Of a stretch of DNA of 38,937 bases, positions 1-9,498 are shown piece after piece. Within the stretch, counting starts at the first letter, position 1; each line of letters starts with the position of its first letter. This DNA is from PWPR01 sp046542315 (GTDB lineage: Bacteria > Bacillota > UBA994 > PWPR01). The stretch spans positions 1 through 38,937 of the forward strand of contig JBKHBO010000009.1 of assembly GCA_046542315.1 (NCBI GenBank). The letters run 5' to 3'. The position numbers and the translations under genes were made by a program. The notes beneath the pieces are model-generated. The model did not search any database and was not told where the DNA came from. It worked only from the letters and a program-made list of their open reading frames with translations.

Positions 1-52
1 AGAGATTAACTTATAAACATAAGTAACTACAGAAACTAACAACAATTTTTAG

Positions 53-78
53 GGGCACTTCTAAGAAGTGCCCTTTTT
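53..78 (+). terminator. Intrinsic terminator reading rightward at the left edge
   Basis: Nine-base-pair stem (GGGCACTTC / GAAGTGCCC) with a TAA loop, followed by five T on the plus strand. On the minus strand no T-run follows, so it fits the end of a rightward gene lying left of the window better than the end of the leftward M16 gene, whose stop codon touches it. Bases 1-52 show no gene. Confidence 0.7.
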
Positions 79-79
79 C

Positions 80-1372
80 CTATTTTTGAATAATTTCTGA
101 AATAGAATAATTGTTAAAATCTACAATTTCTTTAAATTTGTTTTTTATTTGATCTAAAGATAAATTCTTTAATATTTTAAAATATTCAGAAAGTTCCATT
201 CCTTTAATGTTATATGTTACATACTTGTTTGAAATGCCACTTAAACTATCACTGCTCATTATAAGTTGACCAATATGCTTTCTTCTAACTCGTTCAATAT
301 TATCCTTTGTGAACTCTTTTTCTGCTGCTTTTGGTAGTAATTCAAGCAACTTCTCTTTTAATATTTTTGGGTTAGGAGTCGCACCACCTAAAATAGTGTA
401 AGCATAAGATTTATTCACACTATTACCAAAGCTAAAATCATCTAATATCAGATTTTCCTCATAAAGCTGATTATAAAGGCTTGAACTATTTCCTATTATT
501 ACATCAAACGCAATTTTTAATACTATTTCATCTACTAGCATTTCTCTAGAATCTTTTGGAGCACTGTACTTAAGGCCCAGAGCTAACTGTGGCATTGTTA
601 CAGACATTACTTCTTCGTATTCAGATTCTAAAACTGTATAAGGTTCTTCAGGATAAAATCTTTGTATATCACTTGCACTAACAAAATTCTTAGCTAATTG
701 ATTTCTTTCTATCAACCCATAGATCTCATCAATATCGAAATCTCCAGCCAAATATAAGATCATGTTTGATGGATGATAAAATGTTTCATAACAGATTCGC
801 AAATCTTCTTTACTAATTTTATAAATAGAGTCAACTGTGCCAGCTATATCTAGTTTTACTGGATGGTTATGATACATGTTTTTAAGTAGATTTAACTGTA
901 ACCTCCAGTCGGGATTATCATCATACATTTTTATTTCTTGCTCAATTATACCCTTCTCTTTCTCAACACTCTTATCAGTAAAATGAGCAGTTTGTACATA
1001 ATCTAATAATAACTCTATTGATTTCTCGAAGTTTTCTGTCCCAGAAAAAATATATGCTGTCATATAGTAATTTGTGTAAGCATTCGCAGATACACCTAAC
1101 TTTGAAAACTCTTCAAAGACATCTATATCTGGCATATCAAACATTTTGTGCTCTAAAAAATGAGCAATTCCCTCTGGAACTTTATGTTCTTCTCCATTAA
1201 TTCCAATAAAGTGATTATCATTAGATCCATATTTTGTGGCAAAAACTGCACTTTTAGCATGAAAATTCTTTTTAGGATGCAAATAAACTTCTAATCCGTT
1301 TGTAAGTTTATAAAAGTATATTTTTTCATTTAGACCGTTATCGATAACCTTATTCAACTCTTCCACCACCAT
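80..1372 (-). CDS. M16 family zinc metallopeptidase (YmfH-like)
   Basis: 430 residues, the usual length of the short bacterial M16 (pitrilysin/insulinase) proteins of Firmicutes. The inverted zinc motif HxxEH is intact (H71, E74, H75 in HFLEH), and glutamates near residues 144-146 (GIIEQEIKMY) can supply the third ligand. It is therefore probably the catalytic half of a two-protein peptidase; peptide substrates are unknown. There is no signal peptide, so it is presumably cytoplasmic. The start overlaps the end of the upstream M16-like gene by 23 bases and has only a weak ribosome-binding site, suggesting translational coupling. The pairing with a motif-less M16 neighbour matches the ymfF-ymfH arrangement of Bacillus. 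The family call is secure; the exact role is not. Confidence 0.88.
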   Translation of the reverse strand: MVVEELNKVIDNGLNEKIYFYKLTNGLEVYLHPKKNFHAKSAVFATKYGSNDNHFIGINGEEHKVPEGIAHFLEHKMFDMPDIDVFEEFSKLGVSANAYTNYYMTAYIFSGTENFEKSIELLLDYVQTAHFTDKSVEKEKGIIEQEIKMYDDNPDWRLQLNLLKNMYHNHPVKLDIAGTVDSIYKISKEDLRICYETFYHPSNMILYLAGDFDIDEIYGLIERNQLAKNFVSASDIQRFYPEEPYTVLESEYEEVMSVTMPQLALGLKYSAPKDSREMLVDEIVLKIAFDVIIGNSSSLYNQLYEENLILDDFSFGNSVNKSYAYTILGGATPNPKILKEKLLELLPKAAEKEFTKDNIERVRRKHIGQLIMSSDSLSGISNKYVTYNIKGMELSEYFKILKNLSLDQIKNKFKEIVDFNNYSISEIIQK

Positions 1373-2642
1373 TTCTTGAACTTAAAAAGTAAATTGTATC
1401 AATACTTACCTTCTTAGACACTTCATGAATTTGATTTAAAGAAACATCCCTTAGCCTACTTTTAAATTCTTCTGTGGTGATAGGGCAGCCACTTAATACT
1501 CCTATTATGTGGTGATTTATGTTTCCACCAGCAAAATCTTCAAGGGACCATAGAGTGTTGATTATTGCATCTCTAGCCTGATCTAACTCTTCTTGTAAAA
1601 TATCCCCAGCTTTTATATCATCTAATATTTTCTCAATTAAACTAACCGTTTTATCATAATCTTTTTCGTTTATACCCGCTTCGATTATTGAAATCATTTT
1701 ATTCCTATCACTTACTGAATGCATATAGTAAGCTAAACTATTTTCTTCTCTTACAATTTTGAATAGCTTAGAATATGTTCCACCACCAAAAATCGCATTA
1801 AATAGAACATAAGCAGGCAATTGACTAGAACAGGGGTCTACATTTGTTCTCATACTAATGACTAATTTACCTTGGTTTATATCATCATACTCAAAATACT
1901 TAGTACCTAAAGATTCTTTATTGAAACTAGAAGAACTATATTTTAGCTGTTGGCGAGATTCAAATTTGTCTAAGAACTCATCGACAACCATAGTTAAATC
2001 TTTACTGGAAACATCTCCTGCTATATAAAACTCAATCGGGGAATCATTCAACATTTTCTTGTAAAAATTTGTTAACTCAAAACTTCCTATAGCATCTAAG
2101 TCTTCCAACTTTCCTTTTGAAGGCATAGAATATGGCTCATCTTTACAGCTAACTTCTATACATCTTCTCAAAGCCCACTGCTGTTTGTCATTGTAAATAG
2201 CTTGTATTTCATCTGATAAAGCTTTTTTTTCTTGATTAACATATTTTTGGCTTAGTTTTCCATTTTCTTTTAATGGATTGAAAACCAGTTCAGTAAGAAG
2301 GTCTAAATTCTTTTTAAATGCTCTACTGCCTTCACCTTCTCCGATAATTTTTTTATCAGGCATGAATAGCGTGACTTCAAATAAGTGTTTCTCACCGATT
2401 TTCTTTACTTTTATAGTGAATACTGTCCCATAATTTGCCTCAAATGCTTTTTTCAATTCAATAGATTTTGTAAACTTATCAGTCCCTCGTTTCATCACTT
2501 TACTTAACAGTGATGCCTTTGTTGTATCTTCATCTAATTCTCTCACAAAAAATGTCTTTATAACAATTGCATTGAATTTTTTATCTTCAACATAATGCAT
2601 ATTAATACCTTGTTTAATCTGTTTAGAAATAATTTCCCCCAT
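1350..2642 (-). CDS. M16 peptidase-like protein lacking the zinc motif (YmfF-like)
   Basis: 430 residues from the chosen start. The open frame extends 18 codons further upstream, but those codons lie over the hairpin at 2673-2698; the ATG at 2642 has AAGGAG at good distance (TAAGGAGCGAGGTTATATG) and begins MGEIISKQIKQG, so it is preferred. The fold is M16-like throughout (N-terminal strand region, central SPIEFYIAGDVSS, later FGGGTYSKLFKIVREENSLAY), but HxxEH is absent where it should be (around LLSKVMKRGT). In family pairs of this kind the inactive subunit completes the substrate chamber of the active one. It overlaps the active partner downstream. No signal peptide is visible. Confidence 0.85.
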   Translation of the reverse strand: MGEIISKQIKQGINMHYVEDKKFNAIVIKTFFVRELDEDTTKASLLSKVMKRGTDKFTKSIELKKAFEANYGTVFTIKVKKIGEKHLFEVTLFMPDKKIIGEGEGSRAFKKNLDLLTELVFNPLKENGKLSQKYVNQEKKALSDEIQAIYNDKQQWALRRCIEVSCKDEPYSMPSKGKLEDLDAIGSFELTNFYKKMLNDSPIEFYIAGDVSSKDLTMVVDEFLDKFESRQQLKYSSSSFNKESLGTKYFEYDDINQGKLVISMRTNVDPCSSQLPAYVLFNAIFGGGTYSKLFKIVREENSLAYYMHSVSDRNKMISIIEAGINEKDYDKTVSLIEKILDDIKAGDILQEELDQARDAIINTLWSLEDFAGGNINHHIIGVLSGCPITTEEFKSRLRDVSLNQIHEVSKKVSIDTIYFLSSRNGGGRVE

Positions 2643-2672
2643 ATAACCTCGCTCCTTACATATTAATATTAA

Positions 2673-2698
2673 CAATAGGCCGGAAAACCGGCCCATTG
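2673..2698 (-). terminator. Hairpin between kbl and the M16 pair, weak terminator
   Basis: Eleven-base-pair stem (one G-T wobble) around GGCCGG-TTTT-CCGGCC, just after the kbl stop. The following bases in the transcript (TTAATATTAATAT) are U-rich but not a clean U-run, so termination may be partial and the M16 pair may be reached by read-through. Confidence 0.55.
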
Positions 2699-2706
2699 TG
2701 TATTTT

Positions 2707-3891
2707 TTATATTAATTCCATTTGCTTTCCGATTTTTTCAAATTTATCAACAGCAAAATCTAAATCCTCTTTGCTATGCGCAGCTGAAATCATTACTCGG
2801 ATTCTAGCTTTTCCTTTTGGGACTGTTGGGAATCCAATTGATGTTGCAAAAATTCCTTCTCCAAACAGCTTCTTACTCATTTCACTTGCCTTTTTTGCTT
2901 CACCTATCATCACTGGTGTTATAGGCGTTTCGCTGTGTCCAATATCAAAGCCTAAAGCATGCATTTTTTCTTTAAAGTAGTCTCCATTATCCCAAAGTTT
3001 ATTTACTAAGTCTTCACTTTCACTTAAAATTTGAAATGATTTTATAGTTGCAGCAACATCCGGTGGAGTAGTTGCTGAACTAAATAAGAATGGGCGACCT
3101 CTTTGCTTAATATATTCAATCAATTCTTTAGAACCTGCTACACATCCTCCTACAGTACCGATTGCCTTAGAGAACGTGCCAACCTCAACGTCTACTCTGC
3201 CATGTAAGTCAAAGTGATCAACAATACCTCGGCCACCTTTACCTAAAACTCCTTCACCATGAGCATCATCAACTAAAACTGCTGCATCATACTTTTCTGC
3301 AAGTTCTACAATTTCAGGTAGTTTTGCTACGTCTCCATCCATACTAAATACACCGTCTGTTATAATAAGTGTTCTGCCTGGTCTGTCTTCTTTCAAACAT
3401 CTTTCCAAGTCTTCCATATCACTATGCTTATAGATTTTTTTATTCTTGCAACCAGACAATCTAACACCATCAATAATACTAGCATGGTTAAGCTCATCAC
3501 TAATTATTGTATCGTTCTTTCCTGCCAGTAAAGGTATTACTGCAGTATTTGCTTGAAATCCTGATTGCAAAGTTATTACTGCTTCAGCCTTTTTAAACTT
3601 AGCAATCAAATCTTCAAGTTCGCCATGCAAATCCATTGTCCCTGCTATTGATCTCACAGCTCCTGGACCAACACCATACTCTTGGATAGCTTCCATAGCT
3701 GCTTTTCTTAGCCTTTCATCATTCGCTAAACCTAAGTAATTATTAGAACACATATTTAGTTTTTTTTCGCCCTCTATCACCAGATATGCTCCTTGTGGAC
3801 TACTTAGACTCCTGATATTGCTGTTATATAAACCTTGTTCTTTTAACTCAGCAATAACTTCCTTAAAATGATTTTGAAATGTCTCATTCAT
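2707..3891 (-). CDS. kbl: Glycine C-acetyltransferase (2-amino-3-ketobutyrate CoA ligase)
   Basis: 394 residues, standard for this PLP enzyme of the alpha-oxoamine synthase family. It interconverts 2-amino-3-oxobutyrate plus CoA with glycine plus acetyl-CoA, the second step of threonine breakdown. Visible landmarks: NMCSNNYLGLA near residues 46-56, the cofactor-binding D208-D-A-H211, and the Schiff-base lysine K242 in GTFSKAIG. AGGAGG stands seven bases before the ATG. The gene follows asd by 20 bases, placing it in the aspartate/threonine family operon. No threonine dehydrogenase gene is present in the window. The close paralogue 8-amino-7-oxononanoate synthase (bioF) cannot be fully excluded, but the N-terminus and lack of biotin genes favour Kbl. 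Confidence 0.88.
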   Translation of the reverse strand: MNETFQNHFKEVIAELKEQGLYNSNIRSLSSPQGAYLVIEGEKKLNMCSNNYLGLANDERLRKAAMEAIQEYGVGPGAVRSIAGTMDLHGELEDLIAKFKKAEAVITLQSGFQANTAVIPLLAGKNDTIISDELNHASIIDGVRLSGCKNKKIYKHSDMEDLERCLKEDRPGRTLIITDGVFSMDGDVAKLPEIVELAEKYDAAVLVDDAHGEGVLGKGGRGIVDHFDLHGRVDVEVGTFSKAIGTVGGCVAGSKELIEYIKQRGRPFLFSSATTPPDVAATIKSFQILSESEDLVNKLWDNGDYFKEKMHALGFDIGHSETPITPVMIGEAKKASEMSKKLFGEGIFATSIGFPTVPKGKARIRVMISAAHSKEDLDFAVDKFEKIGKQMELI

Positions 3892-3911
3892 TTACAAAAC
3901 TCCTCCTTATA

Positions 3912-4970
3912 TTAATTATTACTTACATCCTTCTTTAACAAACCTTTATTAGCTAATAACATTGCAATTTGCAAAGCATTAGTAGCTGCTCCCTTTCGTA
4001 GTTGATTACCTACTACCCAAATATTTAAGCCATTCTCAATAGAATTATCTTCTCTTATTCTTCCTACATACACATTGTCATCATTGTAGTAATCAATTGG
4101 CATTGGATACATTTGCTCATCCGGATTATCTAGTACTTTTACACCAGGAAAATTATCTAAAGTCTCTATAGCTTTTTCCCTATCTATTTTAGTTTCAAAC
4201 TCAATATTTAAAGCCTCGGCATGACACCAAAAAACTGGTACCCTAACACAAGTTCCTGTTATACCAATATTAGAATTGTCTAAAATTTTATGGGTCTCTT
4301 TAATCATTTTCCACTCTTCTTTAGTATAATATCCTTCATCAAAAACATCAACTTGTGGCAATAGGTTAAAAGCTATTTGATAATGCTTTTCTCCATTAGC
4401 TACTGGTAGCACCTTGGCTTCTTTATTCTCTCCTTCAACATAACTTCTGATTTGTCCTTCTAGCTCTGAAATTGCTTGATTTCCTCCACCAGATACTGCT
4501 TGATAAGTAGCAAAAACTACCCTCTTAATATTAGAAAAATTCAATAGAGGTTTGAGTGCCATCAACATTATGATTGTTGAACAGTTAGGGTTAGCAATTA
4601 TCCCTTTGTGCTTCTTTAAAGCCTCAGGATTCACTTCAGGTATTACCAAAGGAACACTTTCATCTAGTCTAAAATATGAGCTATTATCAATTACAATTGC
4701 TCCAGCATCAACAGCCTTTTGTGCAAACATCTCACTAATATTTCCTCCTGCACAAAAGAAAGCTATATCTACTCCATAAAAACTATCATCAGTCGTTTCT
4801 TCTACTACAAGTTCTTGTCCTAAAAAGTCAATCTTTCTACCAGCGGATCTAGATGAAGCTAACAATATCAACTCTTCTATAGGCAAATCTGCCTTCTCGA
4901 GTAGTTTTATTAGTGTTCTTCCTACAGCTCCAGTTGCTCCGACTATAGCTATAGTAATTTTTTCATTCAT
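3912..4970 (-). CDS. asd: Aspartate-semialdehyde dehydrogenase
   Basis: 352 residues. It reduces aspartyl phosphate with NADPH to aspartate semialdehyde, the branch-point precursor of lysine/diaminopimelate, threonine and methionine. The N-terminal nucleotide-binding GATGAVG is at residues 11-17, the catalytic cysteine is C130 in NPNCST, and the acid-base histidine is H250 (VFWCH). ATGGAGGAAT precedes the ATG. The stop of the upstream aldo/keto reductase is two bases before the start, so the two are tightly coupled in one leftward operon with kbl downstream. No lysine riboswitch or other leader is placed here because the gene is internal to the operon. Confidence 0.95.
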   Translation of the reverse strand: MNEKITIAIVGATGAVGRTLIKLLEKADLPIEELILLASSRSAGRKIDFLGQELVVEETTDDSFYGVDIAFFCAGGNISEMFAQKAVDAGAIVIDNSSYFRLDESVPLVIPEVNPEALKKHKGIIANPNCSTIIMLMALKPLLNFSNIKRVVFATYQAVSGGGNQAISELEGQIRSYVEGENKEAKVLPVANGEKHYQIAFNLLPQVDVFDEGYYTKEEWKMIKETHKILDNSNIGITGTCVRVPVFWCHAEALNIEFETKIDREKAIETLDNFPGVKVLDNPDEQMYPMPIDYYNDDNVYVGRIREDNSIENGLNIWVVGNQLRKGAATNALQIAMLLANKGLLKKDVSNN

Positions 4971-4972
4971 TA

Positions 4973-5998
4973 TTATTCCTCCATCTTTTCATAAGGTGCA
5001 AAGTCATTTTTTACATCTTTTAACATATCTCTTATTGGTAAGTTATAGGGACATCTAGTTTCACATATGCCACATTCTACACAAGCTGAAGCTTTAACTT
5101 CTTGATTGAAATATCTTTCAATTGCCCACTCTTTCAAATTATATCTTGTTAAATACCCATGTAAAATGAAATTACTAGGAATTTTAATTCCTTCTGGACA
5201 TGGCAAACAATATTCACATCTTCTACAAAACTTGTTCCCTAAGTTTTTAGCAAACTCCATTAAGTTTTCTCTTTCTATATTTGACAATGTATTAGACTTA
5301 TCTCCAGTTTCCACGTTCTCAATTATTTCTTGTTCTTTCTGCATGCCTGGGATAACTACAGATACTGGATGTTCTAAAATATACTTTAGAGCACTAGATG
5401 CATTAGTAATAGCTCCACCAGCTAATGGCTTCATTATTATTACTCCAATATTGTTCTTATTTGCTAAATTGATTGCTGGTAAAAACTGATCCTCTACAGC
5501 ATTAAATGGTACTTGAATTGATACAAATTTACCGCTCTTTACTGCTCTTAATGCAACGTCTGGTTTATGTGTACTCATTCCTATATGTTTTATATGTCCT
5601 TTTGCTTGTGCTTCTTTTGCAGCTGCATATGCGCCATCTTGCATCATTATCTTGTCATATTCTTCATTTGATCCAAGATTATGAAATTGATATAGATCTA
5701 TGCAGTCAATTCCTAAATTACTAAGGCTAATAGCCAATTCCTTTTTAAAAGTTAAGCCATCTCTTGCCATAGACTTTGATGCAATAATCCAATCATTATT
5801 GACTTCTTTTATTGCTAGTCCAATCTTCTCTTCGCTATTTGTATAGCCTCTTGCAGTATCAATAAAGTTAATACCATTTTCTTTTGCAAGCTTGAAGAGT
5901 TGTATTGCTTCATCGTTTGAAACTCTCTGAATTGGTATCCCTCCAAAACCGATGACACTAACATTTAGCTCAGTACTACCTAGTTTTCTATATTCCAT
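4973..5998 (-). CDS. Aldo/keto reductase with C-terminal 4Fe-4S domain
   Basis: 341 residues in two parts. The TIM-barrel aldo/keto reductase domain (about 1-240) keeps the tetrad D47, Y52, K75 and H106. The C-terminal ferredoxin-like part has two cysteine clusters: C258, C261, C264, C267 and C306, C309, C312, C316. The second is a typical CxxCxxCxxxC iron-sulfur motif. Such fusions are common in anaerobes and probably pass electrons between ferredoxin-type carriers and a carbonyl or alcohol substrate; the substrate is not known. It starts 12 bases after dnaE with GAGGAGG before the ATG, and nearly abuts asd, so co-transcription is likely. No sign of recent transfer. Confidence 0.9.
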   Translation of the reverse strand: MEYRKLGSTELNVSVIGFGGIPIQRVSNDEAIQLFKLAKENGINFIDTARGYTNSEEKIGLAIKEVNNDWIIASKSMARDGLTFKKELAISLSNLGIDCIDLYQFHNLGSNEEYDKIMMQDGAYAAAKEAQAKGHIKHIGMSTHKPDVALRAVKSGKFVSIQVPFNAVEDQFLPAINLANKNNIGVIIMKPLAGGAITNASSALKYILEHPVSVVIPGMQKEQEIIENVETGDKSNTLSNIERENLMEFAKNLGNKFCRRCEYCLPCPEGIKIPSNFILHGYLTRYNLKEWAIERYFNQEVKASACVECGICETRCPYNLPIRDMLKDVKNDFAPYEKMEE

Positions 5999-6010
5999 AT
6001 CAATTCCTCC

Positions 6011-9000
6011 TCAATCTCCTATAACTACTCTTTTTACGCCATCGAGGTCTTTTAGTCTTTCAATTAGATTATCATCTATACAAATTGATAGATCTTCAGA
6101 AGCTTTAATAACTGAATTATTTATTCTTAAATATATTGGTATATGCCCAGGATATTCCTGTAAAGTATAAGAAACACCACTTAAACATGTCTTATCAATA
6201 CCCTCCTCAAAAACTATGTGCAAAGCTTCTGCATCAGAGGCTATAGGTGAACACTTCTCCATAATAACACTGATTCTGTTATTCCTATAGTTCACTTTAC
6301 CAGAAATAATAACAACATTATCTTCATAAAGCAAATTTTTATACTTCTCATAAACATTAGGGAAAACTGTAATATCTATATCAGAAATATGATCTTCTAA
6401 TGATACAAAGGCCATAAGATTTCCTTTTTTTGTATTAATCACTCTAACGTTTTTAATAATACCACCTATAGCAACAAATTCTCCTTCTTTACAATCAGCA
6501 AGTTCTTGACAGCTACAAGAAACTTTATTCTCGAGTGTTTTTTGGTATTGTTCTAGGGGGTGGCCACTTAAATATAAACCAGTATACTCTTTCTCTAATT
6601 CAAGCAATCTTCTTTGTGAAAATTCCTCAATATTTGGCAACTTAACAGATACCTTGTTAGTCTCAAACATATCAAATAGTGATTTTTGACCATTAACTTT
6701 GCTGTCTTTTTCCTTATTCGCTTTACTAATACACTCATCAATTACAGCCATCAACTGAGATCTATTAACTTTTAGTGATTTCATAGCACCTGCTAAAATT
6801 AATGATTCAATCGCTCTTTTATTAACAGCACTTAAATCCACTCTTTTACAAAAATCATATAGTGATTTGAATTCTCCGCCTTCTCTTCTACACTTTATTA
6901 TTGATTCAATTGCATTTTGACCAACATTCTTAATGGCTTGCAATCCAAATACCAGTTTGTCTTTGTAAACTCTAAAAGTTCTATAAGATAAGTTTATATC
7001 AGGTGAGACAACGTCAATATTCATTTTTTTAGCTTCTTGCATATAAAAAGCTACCTTTTTAGTATCAGACATAATGTTGCTAATTTCAGCAGCCATAAAA
7101 TGAAGCGGATAATTTGCTTTTAAATACGCAGTTTGATATGCAAGCAGCCCATAAGCACTACTGTGTGATTTATTAAAACCATATTCACCAAAACTAGCCA
7201 TCTGCTCCCAAAGCTGACCTAACTTTTCAATGTCATAGCCAAATTTAGTTCCACCATCTATGAATTTTTTTCTATATGAATTTACTTGGTTCATTTTCTT
7301 TTTAGATAGAGCCTTACGTAAATAGTTCGCTTCTGTGGGTGAAAAGCCAGCAATGTCTTGGACAATTTTCATGACCTGTTCTTGATATACTATTACGCCA
7401 TATGTCTCACCTAAGTGTTTTTTTAGTTCAGGGAATAAATACTCAATTTGTCTGTCACTATTAGCATTTTTAATATAATCAGGGATAGACTTCATAGGAC
7501 CAGGGCGATAAAGTGCATTTATCGCGATAATATCATCTAGCCTTTTTGGTTTCAGTTGACGAAGTATGTTTCTCATTCCTTCACTTTCAAGCTGAAAAAC
7601 GCCTGATGAATCACCATCACTTAACATTTCATAGGTCTTTTTGTCATCTAAAGGAATATTATCAATATTAATCTTCTTATTTAGATCATCTTCTATATTT
7701 TGTAATGTATCACTAATGATAGTCAAGGTTCTTAAACCAAGGAAGTCCATCTTTAACAACCCAAGTTCCTCTACTGGCCCTTTGGATAGTTGTGTGGACA
7801 CAACGTTATTCTTAACCAATACTGGTGCATAACGAGTAATCTCATCAGGTGCAATAACTACTGCTGCTGCATGGACTGATGAGTGTCTGGCTAAACCTTC
7901 TATCTTTCTAGCTAAATCATAAATTTCTTTAATCTTTTTGTCGCTGTCATAAAGATTTTTCAACTCAGGATTCTCATCTATTGCTTGATCCAAAGTAACA
8001 CCTGGAGAATCAGAAATAAGATTGGATATTTTGTCTCCAATAACTAAGTTCTGTTTATCTTCTTTTGGGAGTAAATAACGCGCGACATCCCTGACAGCAC
8101 CTTTAGCCCCAAATGTACCAAAAGTAGCAATTTGAGCAACTCTATTCTCCCCATATTTTTCTGTTACATAATTAATTACATCATCTCTTCTAGTATCTAA
8201 AAAATCCACATCAATGTCAGGTGGATCAAATCTTTCATAGTCTAAAAATCTTTCAAATAGCGTTCCATATTTTATAGGATCAATATCCATTATCCTCAAA
8301 GCATATGCAACTATAGAGCCTGCAACTGACCCTCTTCCAGGACCAACTCTTATATCATTTTCTCTTGCCCATTTTATAAAGTCCCAAACAATTAAAAAAT
8401 AAGCTGCATATCCTTTTTCTTTAATGACATTCATCTCCAGATTGACTCTCTCTACTATTTCTGGAGTTATTTCATCATATCTCTCTTCAAGTCCATTATT
8501 AACTAGTTTTTGCAAATATTGATCTTCGCTAAGGTTATCTGGACATGGATATTTAGGTAAGTGATAGTCTCCAAAACTTATCTCTACATTACACATATCT
8601 GCAACTTTTTGAGTGTTATCCAATGCTTCCAAAGCATTTGGGAAAAGCTCTTTCATATCTTTATAATCTTTAAACCAAAACTCTTCGCTAGGGAATTTCA
8701 TCCTCCCCTTGGGATTTTCATCTCTTGATGGTTCAAAAATACTTCTTTTTGTCTGAATACATAAAAGTAAATCATGCGGTAATGCGTCTTCTTTTTCTAT
8801 ATAGTGAACATCGTTAGTGGCTATTAGAGGAATATTAGTCTCTTTACTAATTTGAACTAAAGTCTTATTAACAAGCTTTTGCTCGTCGATATTATGATCT
8901 TGCAACTCTAAGTAATAGTGATCTTTACCATAAACTTTTTGAAACCACAAAGCTCTGCGCTTTGCTTTCTCATAGTTTCCTGCCATAATTAGCCTAGGAA

Positions 9001-9445
9001 TTTCACCACCTAAACATGCACTAAGGGCTATTATTCCTTCGGAGTATTTCTTTATAAGCTCATTATCTATTCTTGGCTTGTAATAAAAACCTTCCGTATA
9101 GGCTAGTGAACTAAGTTTTAATAAATTTTCATATCCCTTTTCATTTTTGGCTAGTAAAACTAAATGAGCAGGCCCACCGTAGGCATCACTTTCATCTTGT
9201 TTAACTTTTCCTCTATCTAACCTACTTCCTGGTGCAACGTAAAACTCACATCCTATTATAGGCTTTATATCGTTCTTTTTGCATTCCTGGTAAAATTCAA
9301 CATATCCATGCATGTTCCCATGGTCTGTTATAGCTAAAGAATCCATGCCCTTATCTTTAGCTTTTTTTACTAATTCTTTTATCTTACAAGCTCCATCTAA
9401 TAAGCTATACTCTGTATGTACATGTAAATGAATAAAATTTTGCAC
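6011..9445 (-). CDS. dnaE: DNA polymerase III subunit alpha (DnaE type)
   Basis: 1144 residues. The chosen start is GTG at 9445: GGAGGGG lies five bases upstream and the protein then begins VQNFIHLHVHTEYS, as the family does; a TTG six codons earlier would put the ribosome site inside the gene. Domains in order: PHP domain with HLHVHTEYSLLDGA at the N-terminus, polymerase core with GPGRGSVAGS and the catalytic aspartates in PDIDVDFLD (about 410), fingers with QEQVMKI, helix-hairpin region (AINALYRPGP earlier, GLQAIKNVGQNAIE later), and a C-terminal OB fold (about 980-1060). In Firmicutes this is the second replicative polymerase beside PolC. It lies between a nucleoside transporter and metabolic genes, with no terminator on either side. 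Confidence 0.96.
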   Translation of the reverse strand: MQNFIHLHVHTEYSLLDGACKIKELVKKAKDKGMDSLAITDHGNMHGYVEFYQECKKNDIKPIIGCEFYVAPGSRLDRGKVKQDESDAYGGPAHLVLLAKNEKGYENLLKLSSLAYTEGFYYKPRIDNELIKKYSEGIIALSACLGGEIPRLIMAGNYEKAKRRALWFQKVYGKDHYYLELQDHNIDEQKLVNKTLVQISKETNIPLIATNDVHYIEKEDALPHDLLLCIQTKRSIFEPSRDENPKGRMKFPSEEFWFKDYKDMKELFPNALEALDNTQKVADMCNVEISFGDYHLPKYPCPDNLSEDQYLQKLVNNGLEERYDEITPEIVERVNLEMNVIKEKGYAAYFLIVWDFIKWARENDIRVGPGRGSVAGSIVAYALRIMDIDPIKYGTLFERFLDYERFDPPDIDVDFLDTRRDDVINYVTEKYGENRVAQIATFGTFGAKGAVRDVARYLLPKEDKQNLVIGDKISNLISDSPGVTLDQAIDENPELKNLYDSDKKIKEIYDLARKIEGLARHSSVHAAAVVIAPDEITRYAPVLVKNNVVSTQLSKGPVEELGLLKMDFLGLRTLTIISDTLQNIEDDLNKKINIDNIPLDDKKTYEMLSDGDSSGVFQLESEGMRNILRQLKPKRLDDIIAINALYRPGPMKSIPDYIKNANSDRQIEYLFPELKKHLGETYGVIVYQEQVMKIVQDIAGFSPTEANYLRKALSKKKMNQVNSYRKKFIDGGTKFGYDIEKLGQLWEQMASFGEYGFNKSHSSAYGLLAYQTAYLKANYPLHFMAAEISNIMSDTKKVAFYMQEAKKMNIDVVSPDINLSYRTFRVYKDKLVFGLQAIKNVGQNAIESIIKCRREGGEFKSLYDFCKRVDLSAVNKRAIESLILAGAMKSLKVNRSQLMAVIDECISKANKEKDSKVNGQKSLFDMFETNKVSVKLPNIEEFSQRRLLELEKEYTGLYLSGHPLEQYQKTLENKVSCSCQELADCKEGEFVAIGGIIKNVRVINTKKGNLMAFVSLEDHISDIDITVFPNVYEKYKNLLYEDNVVIISGKVNYRNNRISVIMEKCSPIASDAEALHIVFEEGIDKTCLSGVSYTLQEYPGHIPIYLRINNSVIKASEDLSICIDDNLIERLKDLDGVKRVVIGD

Positions 9446-9498
9446 AACTTCCCCTCCAAGCAACTATATATTAAATAAATAAGTTTGATTAAATTAAA

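Noticed and set aside
2707..3891. Reading the PLP enzyme as biotin synthesis BioF
   Set aside because: No biotin genes are near, and gene order with asd plus N-terminal sequence favours Kbl, though the families are close.
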